A DNA stretch of 29,876 bases from positions 1 to 29,876 of the forward strand of contig JAEDJF010000007.1 of assembly GCA_016296485.1 (NCBI GenBank), read 5' to 3'. This document shows, one piece after another, positions 16,698-24,365 of this stretch; the first letter of the stretch is position 1; every line of letters starts with the position of its first letter. The DNA is from Oscillospiraceae bacterium (GTDB lineage: Bacteria; Bacillota; Clostridia; Oscillospirales; Ruminococcaceae). A model generated the notes under the pieces. It had not been told where the DNA came from. It saw only the letters and a list, made by a program, of their open reading frames with translations, and ran no database searches. The translations under genes and the position numbers were made by a program.

Positions 16698-16870
16698 CAT
16701 TCTTCGTCTTTGCTCTTTTTTGTCTTTTTCCGCTTGCGGACCGCCTCGGTCAGAATGTACTCAATCTGGCCGTTGACGGAACGGAAGTCGTCCTCCGCCC
16801 AGCGGGAAATCTCCTCCCAAAGGGACGGCGAAAGCCGAAGCAAAAGCTGTTTTTTATCTTTTTCCGGCAA
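16697..16870 (-). CDS. Small Arc-like ribbon-helix-helix protein
   Basis: 57 residues. The protein begins MPEKDKKQLLLRLSPSLWEE, has a second helix VNGQIEYILTEAVRKR, and ends in a very basic/acidic tail. A strand followed by two helices with this pattern is typical of Arc/MetJ-like dimers. The start is TTG at 16870, chosen because GGGAGG lies eight bases upstream and because the strand is complete from there. It begins 33 nt after the SPFH gene on the same strand and ends at a terminator, so the two form one unit. Similar small RHH genes often sit behind SPFH genes in Clostridia, as I recall. Autoregulation of the unit is a guess. Confidence 0.85.
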   Translation of the reverse strand: MPEKDKKQLLLRLSPSLWEEISRWAEDDFRSVNGQIEYILTEAVRKRKKTKKSKDEE

Positions 16871-16903
16871 AGCCGCCGCCTCCCTTCGGTCAATATCGGT
16901 TCA

Positions 16904-17914
16904 TCAGTAAATCGAGCCGGTGTTTATCACGGGCTGGGTGCTGTCGTTGCCGCAGAGAACAACGAGAAGGTTCGAGACCATCTGCGCCTTGCGCTCGTCA
17001 TCCAGCTCCACAACCTTGTTTTCCTCAAGGCGCTCAAGAGCCATCTCGACCATTCCGACGGCGCCGTCAACAATGAGCTTGCGGGCGGCGATAATGGCGG
17101 AAGCCTGCTGGCGCTGGAGCATTGCGGCGGCAATTTCGGTGGCGTAGGCAAGGTGGGTGATTCTCGCCTCGATTATCTCGATTCCGGCGACGCTGACGCG
17201 GCATTGAATCTCGTCTTTAAGGCGCTGGGCGACCTCGAGGCTCGAGCCACGGAGGGATTTTTCGTCGCCCTCGTCGGACTCATCATAGGGGTACTCCCGT
17301 ACGATATTGCGAAGGGCGGCGTCGCACTGGGTCGAAAGGAAGTCCACGTAGTTGTCCACGTTGAAAACCGCCTTGGCGGGGTCCACCACATGCCAGATAA
17401 CGACGGTGCCAATCATCACCGGGTTGCCGAGCTGGTCGTTTATCTTCTGTTTGTCGTTGTTGAGGGTGATTTCCTTAAGGGAAATGCGCTTGCTGGAGCT
17501 TACGTTCACCGTTGCTGTGGTGCCTTTTGAGGTGGCTTCGGTAGCGGCGGCGACGGCGGCTCTTTCAAGAACCTTTTCCGCCGCAGGGTTTATAGCGGTG
17601 GAGAAAGGGTTGACGTAGAAAAAGCCCGGTCCGTAAAGGGTTCCGTAGTACTCGCCGAAAAGGGTGAGGACGTAGGCTTCGTTGGGACGAAGGGAACGAA
17701 GTCCGCACATCAGTATCGGAATTACGAGGAATCCGACAACGCCGAAAATAATCATCGGCGCGATTAAAAGCGCGGTGTGGCGCTCAATGAACACCGCCGA
17801 AAGTACAAAGCCGGCAATTGCGGCGAGCTCGGCAAAAATGAGCAGTATGAGCATTGCCATTCCGCTTTTCGGTTTAAGCTCTACGCTATACTCTTTTACG
17901 TTGTTTTCGTTCAT
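16904..17914 (-). CDS. SPFH/Band 7 (stomatin-flotillin) membrane protein
   Basis: 336 residues. Two hydrophobic segments lie near the N-terminus (about 19-43 and 47-70), then the Band 7 domain (about 75-285): NEAYVLTLFGEYYGTLYGPGFFYVNPF, GNPVMIGTVVIWHVVDPAKAVFNVDNY, and a helical region ending in LERLEENKVVELDDERKAQMV. Such proteins form large oligomers in the cell membrane and organise membrane domains or proteases; no specific role is established here. ATG at 17914 is chosen because AAAGGA lies nine bases upstream; the ATG at 17923 overlaps that site. Expressed from the promoter at 17978-18006, with a leader of about 60 nt, and followed by the small ribbon-helix-helix gene. Confidence 0.92.
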   Translation of the reverse strand: MNENNVKEYSVELKPKSGMAMLILLIFAELAAIAGFVLSAVFIERHTALLIAPMIIFGVVGFLVIPILMCGLRSLRPNEAYVLTLFGEYYGTLYGPGFFYVNPFSTAINPAAEKVLERAAVAAATEATSKGTTATVNVSSSKRISLKEITLNNDKQKINDQLGNPVMIGTVVIWHVVDPAKAVFNVDNYVDFLSTQCDAALRNIVREYPYDESDEGDEKSLRGSSLEVAQRLKDEIQCRVSVAGIEIIEARITHLAYATEIAAAMLQRQQASAIIAARKLIVDGAVGMVEMALERLEENKVVELDDERKAQMVSNLLVVLCGNDSTQPVINTGSIY

Positions 17915-17977
17915 CAGAATCATTCCTTTCAAAGCGTCGTCTATGATAAATTTATATATCATTTTGATAGCAAATAA

Positions 17978-18006
17978 ATAGTACCACGGCGCGAGCGTTT
18001 TGTCAA
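17978..18006 (-). promoter_or_regulatory. Promoter of the SPFH unit
   Basis: On the minus strand TTGACA (18006-18001), a 17-bp spacer and TACTAT (17983-17978). It lies just downstream of the opp operon terminator. Confidence 0.8.
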
Positions 18007-18028
18007 TAGACGGCAAAAATTTTTACAT

Positions 18029-18064
18029 AAAAATCCCCGTGCTCAAAATGAGCACGGGGATTTT
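18029..18064 (-). terminator. Terminator of the opp operon
   Basis: A 16-bp stem whose core is CCCCGTGCTC/GAGCACGGGG, with flanking A and T tracts. On the minus strand the T-run follows the last opp gene. It belongs to the GAGCAC hairpin family of this window. Confidence 0.85.
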
Positions 18065-18081
18065 CTCTAAAACCTATTCTG

Positions 18082-19026
18082 TTATCTGTAATTCTTTTCG
18101 GCTTTGGTCCACTTTTCGAATTCTTCCTCAGTGGCAAGGACCTTATGGGTCCCTTCGACGGTGCGAAGCTCGCCTTTGAGGTAATCAATGCCGCTGGTGA
18201 AGTAGTCGTAAGCCATGGAAACGCGCTTTTTCTCCACCGCAGGGTTCGGGTGCGGAATTGCGGAGAGAAGGCTCTGTGTATAGGGGTGGACGGGGTTTTT
18301 GAAAATCTCGTCCGTGGTGCCCGTTTCAACAAGGTGTCCAAGGTGGAGAACGCCGATTCGGTCGGAAATATATTTGACCATCGAGAGGTCGTGGGCTATG
18401 AAAAGATAGGAGGCGCCGGTCTCTTGCTGAATATCCTTCATAAGGTTTACGACCTGTGCCTGTATCGAAACGTCCAGTGCGGAGATACACTCGTCGGCTA
18501 TGATGAGCTTCGGGTTCATAATAAGAGCCCTCGCGATGCCGACGCGCTGGCGCTGACCGCCGGAGAACTGGTGCGGAAATCTCTCCGCGTGCTCCGGGGC
18601 AAGACCGACTTTTTCGAGTATTCTCGCGATTTTCTCGTTGCGCTCCTCTTTCGTTTTATAGAGATGGTTGATGTCAAGTCCCTGACCGATGATGTCGCCG
18701 ACCTTTTTCCTCGGGTTGAGGCATGCCATAGGGTCCTGGAAAATCATCTGCATCTCCGTGCGGAGCTTATGGTTTTCTGCGGCGCTCATTTTTCCGGTGA
18801 TGTCCACGCCGTCGAAAATGATTTTACCGCCGGTGGGGTCGTAAAGGCGGATAATGGAGCGACCGATGGTGGTCTTTCCGGAGCCGGACTCGCCGACGAG
18901 ACCGTAGGTCTCGCCGGGATAAATCTCAAAAGAGACGTCGTCCACGGCTTTTACGGTGAACTTTTTGCTGATGGGGAAATACTGTTTAAGGTGCTCTACT
19001 TTAAGAAGCGGAACTCTTTCTTCCAT
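18082..19026 (-). CDS. oppF: Oligopeptide ABC importer ATPase OppF
   Basis: 314 residues. A cytosolic ATPase subunit that powers peptide import with OppD. Walker A GESGSGKTT is near residue 45, the signature FSGGQRQRVGIARAL near 160, and Walker B LIIADECISALD near 182, with the switch histidine in LFIAHDLSMV. The C-terminal extension (VHPYTQSLLSAIPHPNP, then about 45 residues ending in EEFEKWTKAEKNYR) is the peptide-type extension. Its ATG at 19026 follows the oppD stop codon directly (TAAATG). Last gene of the operon before the terminator. Confidence 0.95.
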   Translation of the reverse strand: MEERVPLLKVEHLKQYFPISKKFTVKAVDDVSFEIYPGETYGLVGESGSGKTTIGRSIIRLYDPTGGKIIFDGVDITGKMSAAENHKLRTEMQMIFQDPMACLNPRKKVGDIIGQGLDINHLYKTKEERNEKIARILEKVGLAPEHAERFPHQFSGGQRQRVGIARALIMNPKLIIADECISALDVSIQAQVVNLMKDIQQETGASYLFIAHDLSMVKYISDRIGVLHLGHLVETGTTDEIFKNPVHPYTQSLLSAIPHPNPAVEKKRVSMAYDYFTSGIDYLKGELRTVEGTHKVLATEEEFEKWTKAEKNYR

Positions 19027-20103
19027 TTATTTCGCCTCCTTCAGCATTCTGTCGATTCTTGCCCGAAGCTCCTTGGGCATTTCGACTTTCGGCGCGTTGT
19101 CGTCAAGGAGCCAGGTGGCGGCATAGTGGGTGTCCGTGATTTTAAACATCGGGGGCTCCGCTATGCTGTCGATTTTAAGAGCAAATTCATTACGCGGCGC
19201 GAAAGCGTCGCCCTTGACCTCGTGGAGAAGGTTGGGCGGGCTTCCGGGAATTGTATAGAGTCTTTCGTCCGCAGTATCGAGGTCCGGAAGGGCAGAAAGA
19301 AGTCCCCAGGTATAGGGGTGGCGCGGGTCGTAATAAATCTCGTCAACGGTTCCCTTTTCGACGATTTTGCCCGCATACATGATATTTACGAAGTCCGCAA
19401 CCTTGGCGACGACGCCGAGGTCGTGGGTGATGTAAATTACGGAAATTCCGAGCTTATTCTGGACGTCCTTGATGAGCTCAAGTATCTTCGCCTGAATGGT
19501 AACGTCAAGGGCGGTGGTGGGCTCGTCGCAGATGAGCAGATCCGGGTTGCAGGACAGGGCGATAGCAATAACTACGCGCTGGCGCATACCGCCGGAGAGC
19601 TGGTGGGGGTAGTTTTTGAAGCGCTTTTCGGCGTTCGTGATGCCGACCAGCTCAAGAAGTTCGATGGCGCGCTTTTTTGCCTCCTCCTTGGGCGTTTTGT
19701 AGTGCCAGATCATGCCCTCCATAATCTGGTCGCCGATGGTCATGGTGGGGTTGAGGGAGGTCATCGGGTCCTGGAAAACCATCGCGATGCGCTTTCCGTT
19801 GATGGTGCGGCGCATCTGTTTTTTGGAGAGGGTGAGAAGGTCGATTGTCTCCTCTTCGCCGCTGTCGTTTTTGAAGGTGAACCAGGCGTGTCCGCCGTCG
19901 ACCCGTCCGTTGGTGTCAAGAATACCGATGGCGGTTTTCACGGTTACGGATTTACCGGAGCCGGATTCGCCGACTATTGCGACGGTTTCGCCCCGCCTTA
20001 CGGCAAAGTTCACGTCCCGAAGGGCGTGGATCTCTCCCGCAGTTGTTGCAAAAGTTACGGACAGATCTTCAACTTTAAGAATAAAATCATTTTTTTCACT
20101 CAT
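19027..20103 (-). CDS. oppD: Oligopeptide ABC importer ATPase OppD
   Basis: 358 residues. Walker A GESGSGKSV (about 45), signature LSGGMRQRVVIAIAL, Walker B LLICDEPTTALD, and switch histidine in YITHDLGVV. The C-terminal region keeps RHPYTWGLLSALPDLD and IPGSPPNLL, but the four cysteines that many DppD/OppD proteins use for a [4Fe-4S] cluster are absent (GDAFAPRNEFALKID, HYAATWL), as I recall for lactic-acid-bacterial and Listeria OppD. ATG at 20103 is preceded by an AAAGGAGG-like site. It pairs with OppF as the ATPase heterodimer and is joined to oppF without a gap. Confidence 0.95.
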   Translation of the reverse strand: MSEKNDFILKVEDLSVTFATTAGEIHALRDVNFAVRRGETVAIVGESGSGKSVTVKTAIGILDTNGRVDGGHAWFTFKNDSGEEETIDLLTLSKKQMRRTINGKRIAMVFQDPMTSLNPTMTIGDQIMEGMIWHYKTPKEEAKKRAIELLELVGITNAEKRFKNYPHQLSGGMRQRVVIAIALSCNPDLLICDEPTTALDVTIQAKILELIKDVQNKLGISVIYITHDLGVVAKVADFVNIMYAGKIVEKGTVDEIYYDPRHPYTWGLLSALPDLDTADERLYTIPGSPPNLLHEVKGDAFAPRNEFALKIDSIAEPPMFKITDTHYAATWLLDDNAPKVEMPKELRARIDRMLKEAK

Positions 20104-20120
20104 AAAAATCCATCCTCCTT

Positions 20121-21161
20121 TTACATATCTTTCTGTTTCGGGTCAAGAGCGTCCCGAAGTCCGTCCGCCACGAGGTTGAAGCTGAGCATCAGCAGAGCGA
20201 GAACGATAAGCGGGGACATAATCATATAGGGGTGAGTGGTGAAGTTCTTATAGGAGTCGGAAATAAGGGTGCCGAGGGAAGCCATCGGCGCCGGGATACC
20301 GAGTCCGACGAAGGCGAGGAATGCCTCGGTAAAAATCGCGTGGGGAATGGAGAACATCGTCTGGGTGATAATCTGTCCGATGATGTTCGGCATTATCTCT
20401 TTAAAGATTATGCGAATGGGGTTCGCGCCGAGGGTCTTTGACGCAAGGACGAACTCCTGCTCCTTGAGCTTGAGCACCTGCGCCCTGGCGATACGGCTCA
20501 TTGGAATCCAGCCCGTTATCATCAGGGCGACGATAATCGCGCCGAGACCGGGGCTCAAAACGAGTATCATCAGCGTTACGATTACAAGGTTCGGGATACT
20601 GTTGAGTATCTCGGCGCAGCGCTGCATTATGGAGTCAACTCTCCCGCCGAAATAGCCGGAGACGAGACCGTAGGTAAGACCGAAAATAATATCCACGGCG
20701 ACGGCGACCAAGGCGATATAAAGGCTTATCCTCGTGCCCTCCCAGACGCGGGTGAAAATATCGCGCCCGAGGGTGTCGGAGCCAAACCAGTAGTAAACGT
20801 CGTCAAATTTGCCCTCATAGCCGTTCTTCTCGAGCTTTATTTCGCCGAGAATCATCGTTTCGCTTCCGTCGAAACCCAGCCACTCAAGCCCTTTGATACG
20901 GGGAGCAAGGTTCTGCTGCTCGATTATCTGGCTTTGATAGGTGTAGTCGTTCATAGTCGGGCCGAAAATTGCGAAGAAAGCGATTATTACTATTAAAATA
21001 AGACCGACTATCGCGCCCTTGTTTCTGAGGAAGCGGACGAGAGCGTCCTTCCAGTAGTTCTGGGAGGCAAAGTTTTTGTCCACGTGGGCGTGGACGTCGT
21101 TGTGCTGGAGCTCGAAAGCGTCCTTTGGAAGTGCGGAATAATCAAAATCTTCAGCTCTCAT
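20121..21161 (-). CDS. oppC: Oligopeptide ABC importer permease OppC
   Basis: 346 residues, in the cell membrane. A long N-terminal cytosolic part (1-45) precedes the first span at about 49-67, then an extracytoplasmic stretch with WFGSDTLGRDIFTRVWEGTR, and five further spans. The EAA loop that contacts the ATPases reads EFVLASKTLGANPIRIIFKEIMPN. ATG at 21161 overlaps the end of oppB by 11 nt, with GGAGG six bases ahead. Forms the transmembrane channel with OppB. Confidence 0.95.
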   Translation of the reverse strand: MRAEDFDYSALPKDAFELQHNDVHAHVDKNFASQNYWKDALVRFLRNKGAIVGLILIVIIAFFAIFGPTMNDYTYQSQIIEQQNLAPRIKGLEWLGFDGSETMILGEIKLEKNGYEGKFDDVYYWFGSDTLGRDIFTRVWEGTRISLYIALVAVAVDIIFGLTYGLVSGYFGGRVDSIMQRCAEILNSIPNLVIVTLMILVLSPGLGAIIVALMITGWIPMSRIARAQVLKLKEQEFVLASKTLGANPIRIIFKEIMPNIIGQIITQTMFSIPHAIFTEAFLAFVGLGIPAPMASLGTLISDSYKNFTTHPYMIMSPLIVLALLMLSFNLVADGLRDALDPKQKDM

Positions 21162-22095
21162 GACTATCCTCCTTCGAAAGACGGATTCTCGGGTCGATAA
21201 TACCGTAGAGAATATCGACCACCAGCATTATACCGATATACATAATACTGTAAACAAAAGAAAGGGCTATTGTTACGTTATAGTCGTTCTGCTGGATTGA
21301 ACGGACCATCAGCTCGCCGATACCGGGAATTGAGAAAATCTTCTCGATAACGAGGGAGCCGGTCATGGTGTTGACAATCAGCGGACCGAGAACGGTGATT
21401 ATCGGGACCAGGGCGTTGCGAAGCGCGTGGCGGATAATGAGCTTAGGACCGCTGATGCCCTTGCTTTCGGCAAGGAGCATATAGTCGCTGTGCAGAACCT
21501 CCAGCATTTCCGTTCTCGTAAACCTCGCGATATTCGCCATTGAGAACATCGAAAGGGCTACGGTCGGAAGAACGGAAGAGATAAAGGGAGTCTGCGCATC
21601 ATAAAGCAGCGGGAACCAGGAAAGTCGGAAGCCGAAGGCGTACGAAAGCGCCAGCGCAAAAACGTAGGACGGAAGGCTTACGCCGAGAACGGATATAATA
21701 GTAGCTATCGTATCGAAAATTGTGTTGTGTTTAAGGGCGGCAACAAGTCCAAGGACAAGACCTATTGCGGCGCCTATAAATACTGCCTGTCCGCCGAGAC
21801 GGATAGAGACCGGAAGCCTCTCTGAAAGGAGCTGCGTAATAGGCACGTTAGCCGCAATATTGTACGATACTCCGAAGTCGCCTTTTAAAATGCTGAACAC
21901 ATATCTGAAATACCTTATGTAAACGGGCTGATCAAGACCGTATTTTTCATAAAGCGCTGCAATCTGTTCATCGGAAAGCTTATCGTCGTTAAAGGGCGAG
22001 CCGGGCATAAGTTCCAGCATTGTAAACAGCAGGAGCAGCAGCACCAAAACCGCCACTATCGAGTATAAAATTCGTTTCAGTATGTATTTTTTCAC
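21151..22095 (-). CDS. oppB: Oligopeptide ABC importer permease OppB
   Basis: 314 residues, in the cell membrane, with the usual six spans (first at about 10-28). The N-terminal IRYFRYVFSILKGDFGVSYN and the EAA loop DYMLLAESKGISGPKLIIRHALRNALVPIITVLG are characteristic of DppB/OppB permeases. The start is GTG at 22095 behind AGGAGGGG. Between this gene and oppA lies a stem-loop (22126-22157) that probably lowers downstream transcription relative to oppA. Confidence 0.95.
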   Translation of the reverse strand: MKKYILKRILYSIVAVLVLLLLLFTMLELMPGSPFNDDKLSDEQIAALYEKYGLDQPVYIRYFRYVFSILKGDFGVSYNIAANVPITQLLSERLPVSIRLGGQAVFIGAAIGLVLGLVAALKHNTIFDTIATIISVLGVSLPSYVFALALSYAFGFRLSWFPLLYDAQTPFISSVLPTVALSMFSMANIARFTRTEMLEVLHSDYMLLAESKGISGPKLIIRHALRNALVPIITVLGPLIVNTMTGSLVIEKIFSIPGIGELMVRSIQQNDYNVTIALSFVYSIMYIGIMLVVDILYGIIDPRIRLSKEDSHES

Positions 22096-22125
22096 TGGGG
22101 CTATCCCCTCCTATAAATAAAAGCA

Positions 22126-22157
22126 TACAGTGACCCGCCGGAAAACGGGCCACTGTA
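22126..22157 (-). promoter_or_regulatory. Intercistronic hairpin between oppA and oppB
   Basis: A 12-bp stem (minus strand TACAGTGGCCCG with CGGGTCACTGTA, one G-U pair) around an 8-nt loop, followed by a loose T-rich stretch. This probably protects the oppA end of the transcript or partly terminates it, giving more binding protein than transporter. Confidence 0.6.
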
Positions 22158-22201
22158 AGACCTTAATAATCAGTTGAAGCAATCTTTAAAATCCGCGTCA
22201 A

Positions 22202-23875
22202 TCAGCCGATTTTCACGTTTCTGAATACACGGTTAAGACCAACGGAGTGGAACTCGATTCCGGAAACGTCGGATTTTACGAGCTCTGCGTTGCAGTTCTG
22301 GTAAACAGGAAGGATTACAGCTTCGTCAGCGATAATCTGTTCAGCCTTCTTGAAGAGTTCCCAACGGGCTTCGGGGTCAACAGCGTACTCGATGGATTTG
22401 ATGTCGTTAAGAATTGCCATATACTCATCAGAGTGCCAGCTGCCGTAGTTGTGAGTATAACCGTCGGTCCAGAGGTCGAAGTAGGTCAGCGGGTCGGCGT
22501 AGTCGGGTCCCCATCTGCAAAGACCGATGTCATAGTTGTGCTGTTTCATACGGTCGGAACGCTCTTTCTTCGGATAGGACTGGAGGTTAAGGGTAAGACC
22601 GGGAAGGTTCTCCTCGACCTGGGCTTTGATGAATTCGGCAACAAGCTTGATGGACTCCTCGTCATCGAAGATGAGAGTGAGCTCAACGGAATCTACGCCG
22701 AGTTCTTTAAGACCCTCTGCCCAGCATTTCTGTGCTTCCTCTACGTTGTATTCGCAATAGTTCAGACCGGAGGACTCACGGTAGTCTTTGCCGTCGGGAC
22801 CGGTTGCAAGGTCAACTGGAACGCAGAAGTTTGCGGGAATGGAGCCGTTCTTAAGAATGTTGTCGCAGATAGCGTTCTTATCAAACGCCATACCGATTGC
22901 CTTGCGGACGTTTACGTTAGCCATTGCGCCGCCGGCACTTACGTTCGGGGACATATACCAGAGATAACCGGATTTAACGGACATAAATTCGGGATCGGAT
23001 CTGAGAAGGTCGGCAAGCTCAGAGGAGAGGATGCAAACGTCAAGCTCGCCTCTCTGATATGCCATATATGCCTGCTGGGAATCGAGGATTACTTTGTAGT
23101 TGAGTCCTGCGAGCTCAACATCGTCGGCTGCATAGTAGCCTTCGTTCTTTACCATGGAGAAGGAGGTTGCAGCGGGAGAATAGGAAACGAGCTCGAAGGG
23201 ACCGTTGGAGAGGTAATACTCGGGGGCGGAGCCGTAAAGGTCGCCGCATTTTTCAGCAAATTCGCGGTTTACGGGATAGAAAACCGGGAAGAACATAAGG
23301 GTGTCAAAGAAAGCGCAGGGAACGTCGAATTCAACAACAAGGGTGGATTCGTCCGCTGCGTAAACGCCAAGTTCGGAAACGTCGGCTTCGCCGGCAAGAA
23401 TCTTGGATGCGTTCTTGATACCTGCGGTCTCAAAAAGAGAAGCGTACTGTGCAGGAATGGTGAGGCATCTCTGCCAAGCATATACGAAGTCGTCGGCGGT
23501 TACTTTAGCTCCGTTGGACCAGTAGGATTCGCGGAGATGGAAGGTCCAGGTCATGCCGTCGCCGGATTTGTCGCAGCTCTCTGCGATTCCGGGAACGGCA
23601 GCGCCGGAAGCGTCAGCACGGAAAAGACCCTCGACCATCTGACCGATTACTTCAAAGTCGTCGCCGGCGGAAGTGAATGCCGGGTCGATGGATTCGAGTG
23701 CGGCAGTGATGTGTACATTGAGTACGCGACCTTCACTGTTCTGGGATTCGTTTCCGCCGTCGGAAACACCGTCGCCGCTGTTGGAAGGGGCGGGGCTGTC
23801 GTTGCCGCCGCAGGCAGCAAAGCTGAATACCATCACAAGCGCAAGAAGCAGAGCCAGCAGTTTGTTCAGTTTCAT
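22202..23875 (-). CDS. oppA: Oligopeptide-binding lipoprotein OppA
   Basis: 557 residues, exported and lipid-anchored. The signal peptide MKLNKLLALLLALVMVFSFAAC ends in the lipobox FAAC, C22 being the lipidated residue, and a Ser/Gly/Asn-rich linker follows. The mature protein has the SBP_bac_5 fold with WTFHLRESYWSNGAKVTADDFVYAWQR near residue 110 and NVRKAIGMAFDKNAI near 325. It captures peptides outside the cell and delivers them to OppBC. ATG at 23875 has GAGGTGAT upstream. First gene of the operon, behind the strong promoter at 23952-23980. Peptide length and specificity cannot be inferred. Confidence 0.95.
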   Translation of the reverse strand: MKLNKLLALLLALVMVFSFAACGGNDSPAPSNSGDGVSDGGNESQNSEGRVLNVHITAALESIDPAFTSAGDDFEVIGQMVEGLFRADASGAAVPGIAESCDKSGDGMTWTFHLRESYWSNGAKVTADDFVYAWQRCLTIPAQYASLFETAGIKNASKILAGEADVSELGVYAADESTLVVEFDVPCAFFDTLMFFPVFYPVNREFAEKCGDLYGSAPEYYLSNGPFELVSYSPAATSFSMVKNEGYYAADDVELAGLNYKVILDSQQAYMAYQRGELDVCILSSELADLLRSDPEFMSVKSGYLWYMSPNVSAGGAMANVNVRKAIGMAFDKNAICDNILKNGSIPANFCVPVDLATGPDGKDYRESSGLNYCEYNVEEAQKCWAEGLKELGVDSVELTLIFDDEESIKLVAEFIKAQVEENLPGLTLNLQSYPKKERSDRMKQHNYDIGLCRWGPDYADPLTYFDLWTDGYTHNYGSWHSDEYMAILNDIKSIEYAVDPEARWELFKKAEQIIADEAVILPVYQNCNAELVKSDVSGIEFHSVGLNRVFRNVKIG

Positions 23876-23905
23876 AGAATCACCTCATTGTTTCAAATTT
23901 TTGGC

Positions 23906-23933
23906 GCCGAATGAAATTATCGATTTCTTCGGC
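23906..23933 (-). promoter_or_regulatory. Hairpin in oppA leader
   Basis: GCCGAAGAAAT pairs with ATTTCATTCGGC across one bulged base in the 5' untranslated region of oppA. It stands between the promoter and the ribosome binding site. It is not followed by a T-run. Confidence 0.45.
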
Positions 23934-23951
23934 TTCATTGTTATGTGGGAT

Positions 23952-23980
23952 ATTTTATACCCATTTTGCGCCTCTGTCAA
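23952..23980 (-). promoter_or_regulatory. Promoter of the opp operon
   Basis: On the minus strand TTGACA (23980-23975), a 17-bp spacer and TAAAAT (23957-23952). The leader is about 70 nt. I saw no CodY-like operator with confidence. Confidence 0.8.
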
Positions 23981-24065
23981 GTAAAAATTTAAAGAAATTC
24001 GGCTTTTTCATAAATTTTTTGTTCTCCTGCAAAGCACATATGTTTTTACGTTGTGAATTTTTCAA

Positions 24066-24285
24066 AGCTCCGTTTCCGGCGCTTTTCGGAGCCTCTGGCG
24101 AAAAAACCGCAGTACAATAAGGTTTTTTCGCCCTTTGTTTTGAAATTGCCTTTAAAAAAACGGCTTATATTTAAAGGCAAACTCCCCTTATTTTGGAATC
24201 GAAGCCGTTTTTTTAATTGTTTTTCGATTTGTCGTTTTATCGTAAAAAAGCGATTTTGCAAGTTATAAATTAGTAACTTGCAAAA
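24066..24285. repeat. Gene-free stretch with a cluster of perfect inverted repeats
   Basis: The 385 bp between the gatD terminator and the oppA promoter contains no supported gene. It holds several inverted repeats: GGCGAAAAAACC/GGTTTTTTCGCC (24097-24108, 24121-24132); TTGCCTTTAAA/TTTAAAGGCAA (24146-24156, 24170-24180); AAAAAAACGGCTT/AAGCCGTTTTTTT (24154-24166, 24202-24214), which shares three bases with and interleaves the previous one; TTTTGCAAGTTA/TAACTTGCAAAA (24254-24265, 24274-24285); and a small GCTCCG/CGGAGC (24066-24092). Some look like terminators because of their A/T tracts. A non-coding RNA or decayed element is possible. Confidence 0.6.
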
Positions 24286-24301
24286 ATCCGAAAAAACACA
24301 C

Positions 24302-24341
24302 AAAAAAGATACATTGCCTTTGTTGAAAAAGACAATGTATC
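24302..24341 (-). terminator. Terminator of the murT-gatD operon
   Basis: GATACATTG/CAATGTATC stem with a 16-nt loop, followed on the minus strand by six T. It lies about 25 nt past the gatD stop codon. Confidence 0.8.
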
Positions 24342-24365
24342 CCTGTTTTTCGTGTTATTTTACCA

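Noticed and set aside
19027..20103. Loss of the [4Fe-4S] cysteines in OppD as a novel trait
   Set aside because: As I recall, OppD proteins of lactic acid bacteria and Listeria also lack them, so this is a known subtype.
18145..20229. Long open frame of 694 codons on the plus strand opposite oppF/oppD
   Set aside because: It mirrors two certain ATPase genes with intact motifs, has no ribosome binding site or recognisable domain, and results from the codon bias of the real genes.
24053..24303. Short frames on both strands between gatD and oppA
   Set aside because: They run through inverted repeats, with low complexity (K, F, R) products and no ribosome binding site.
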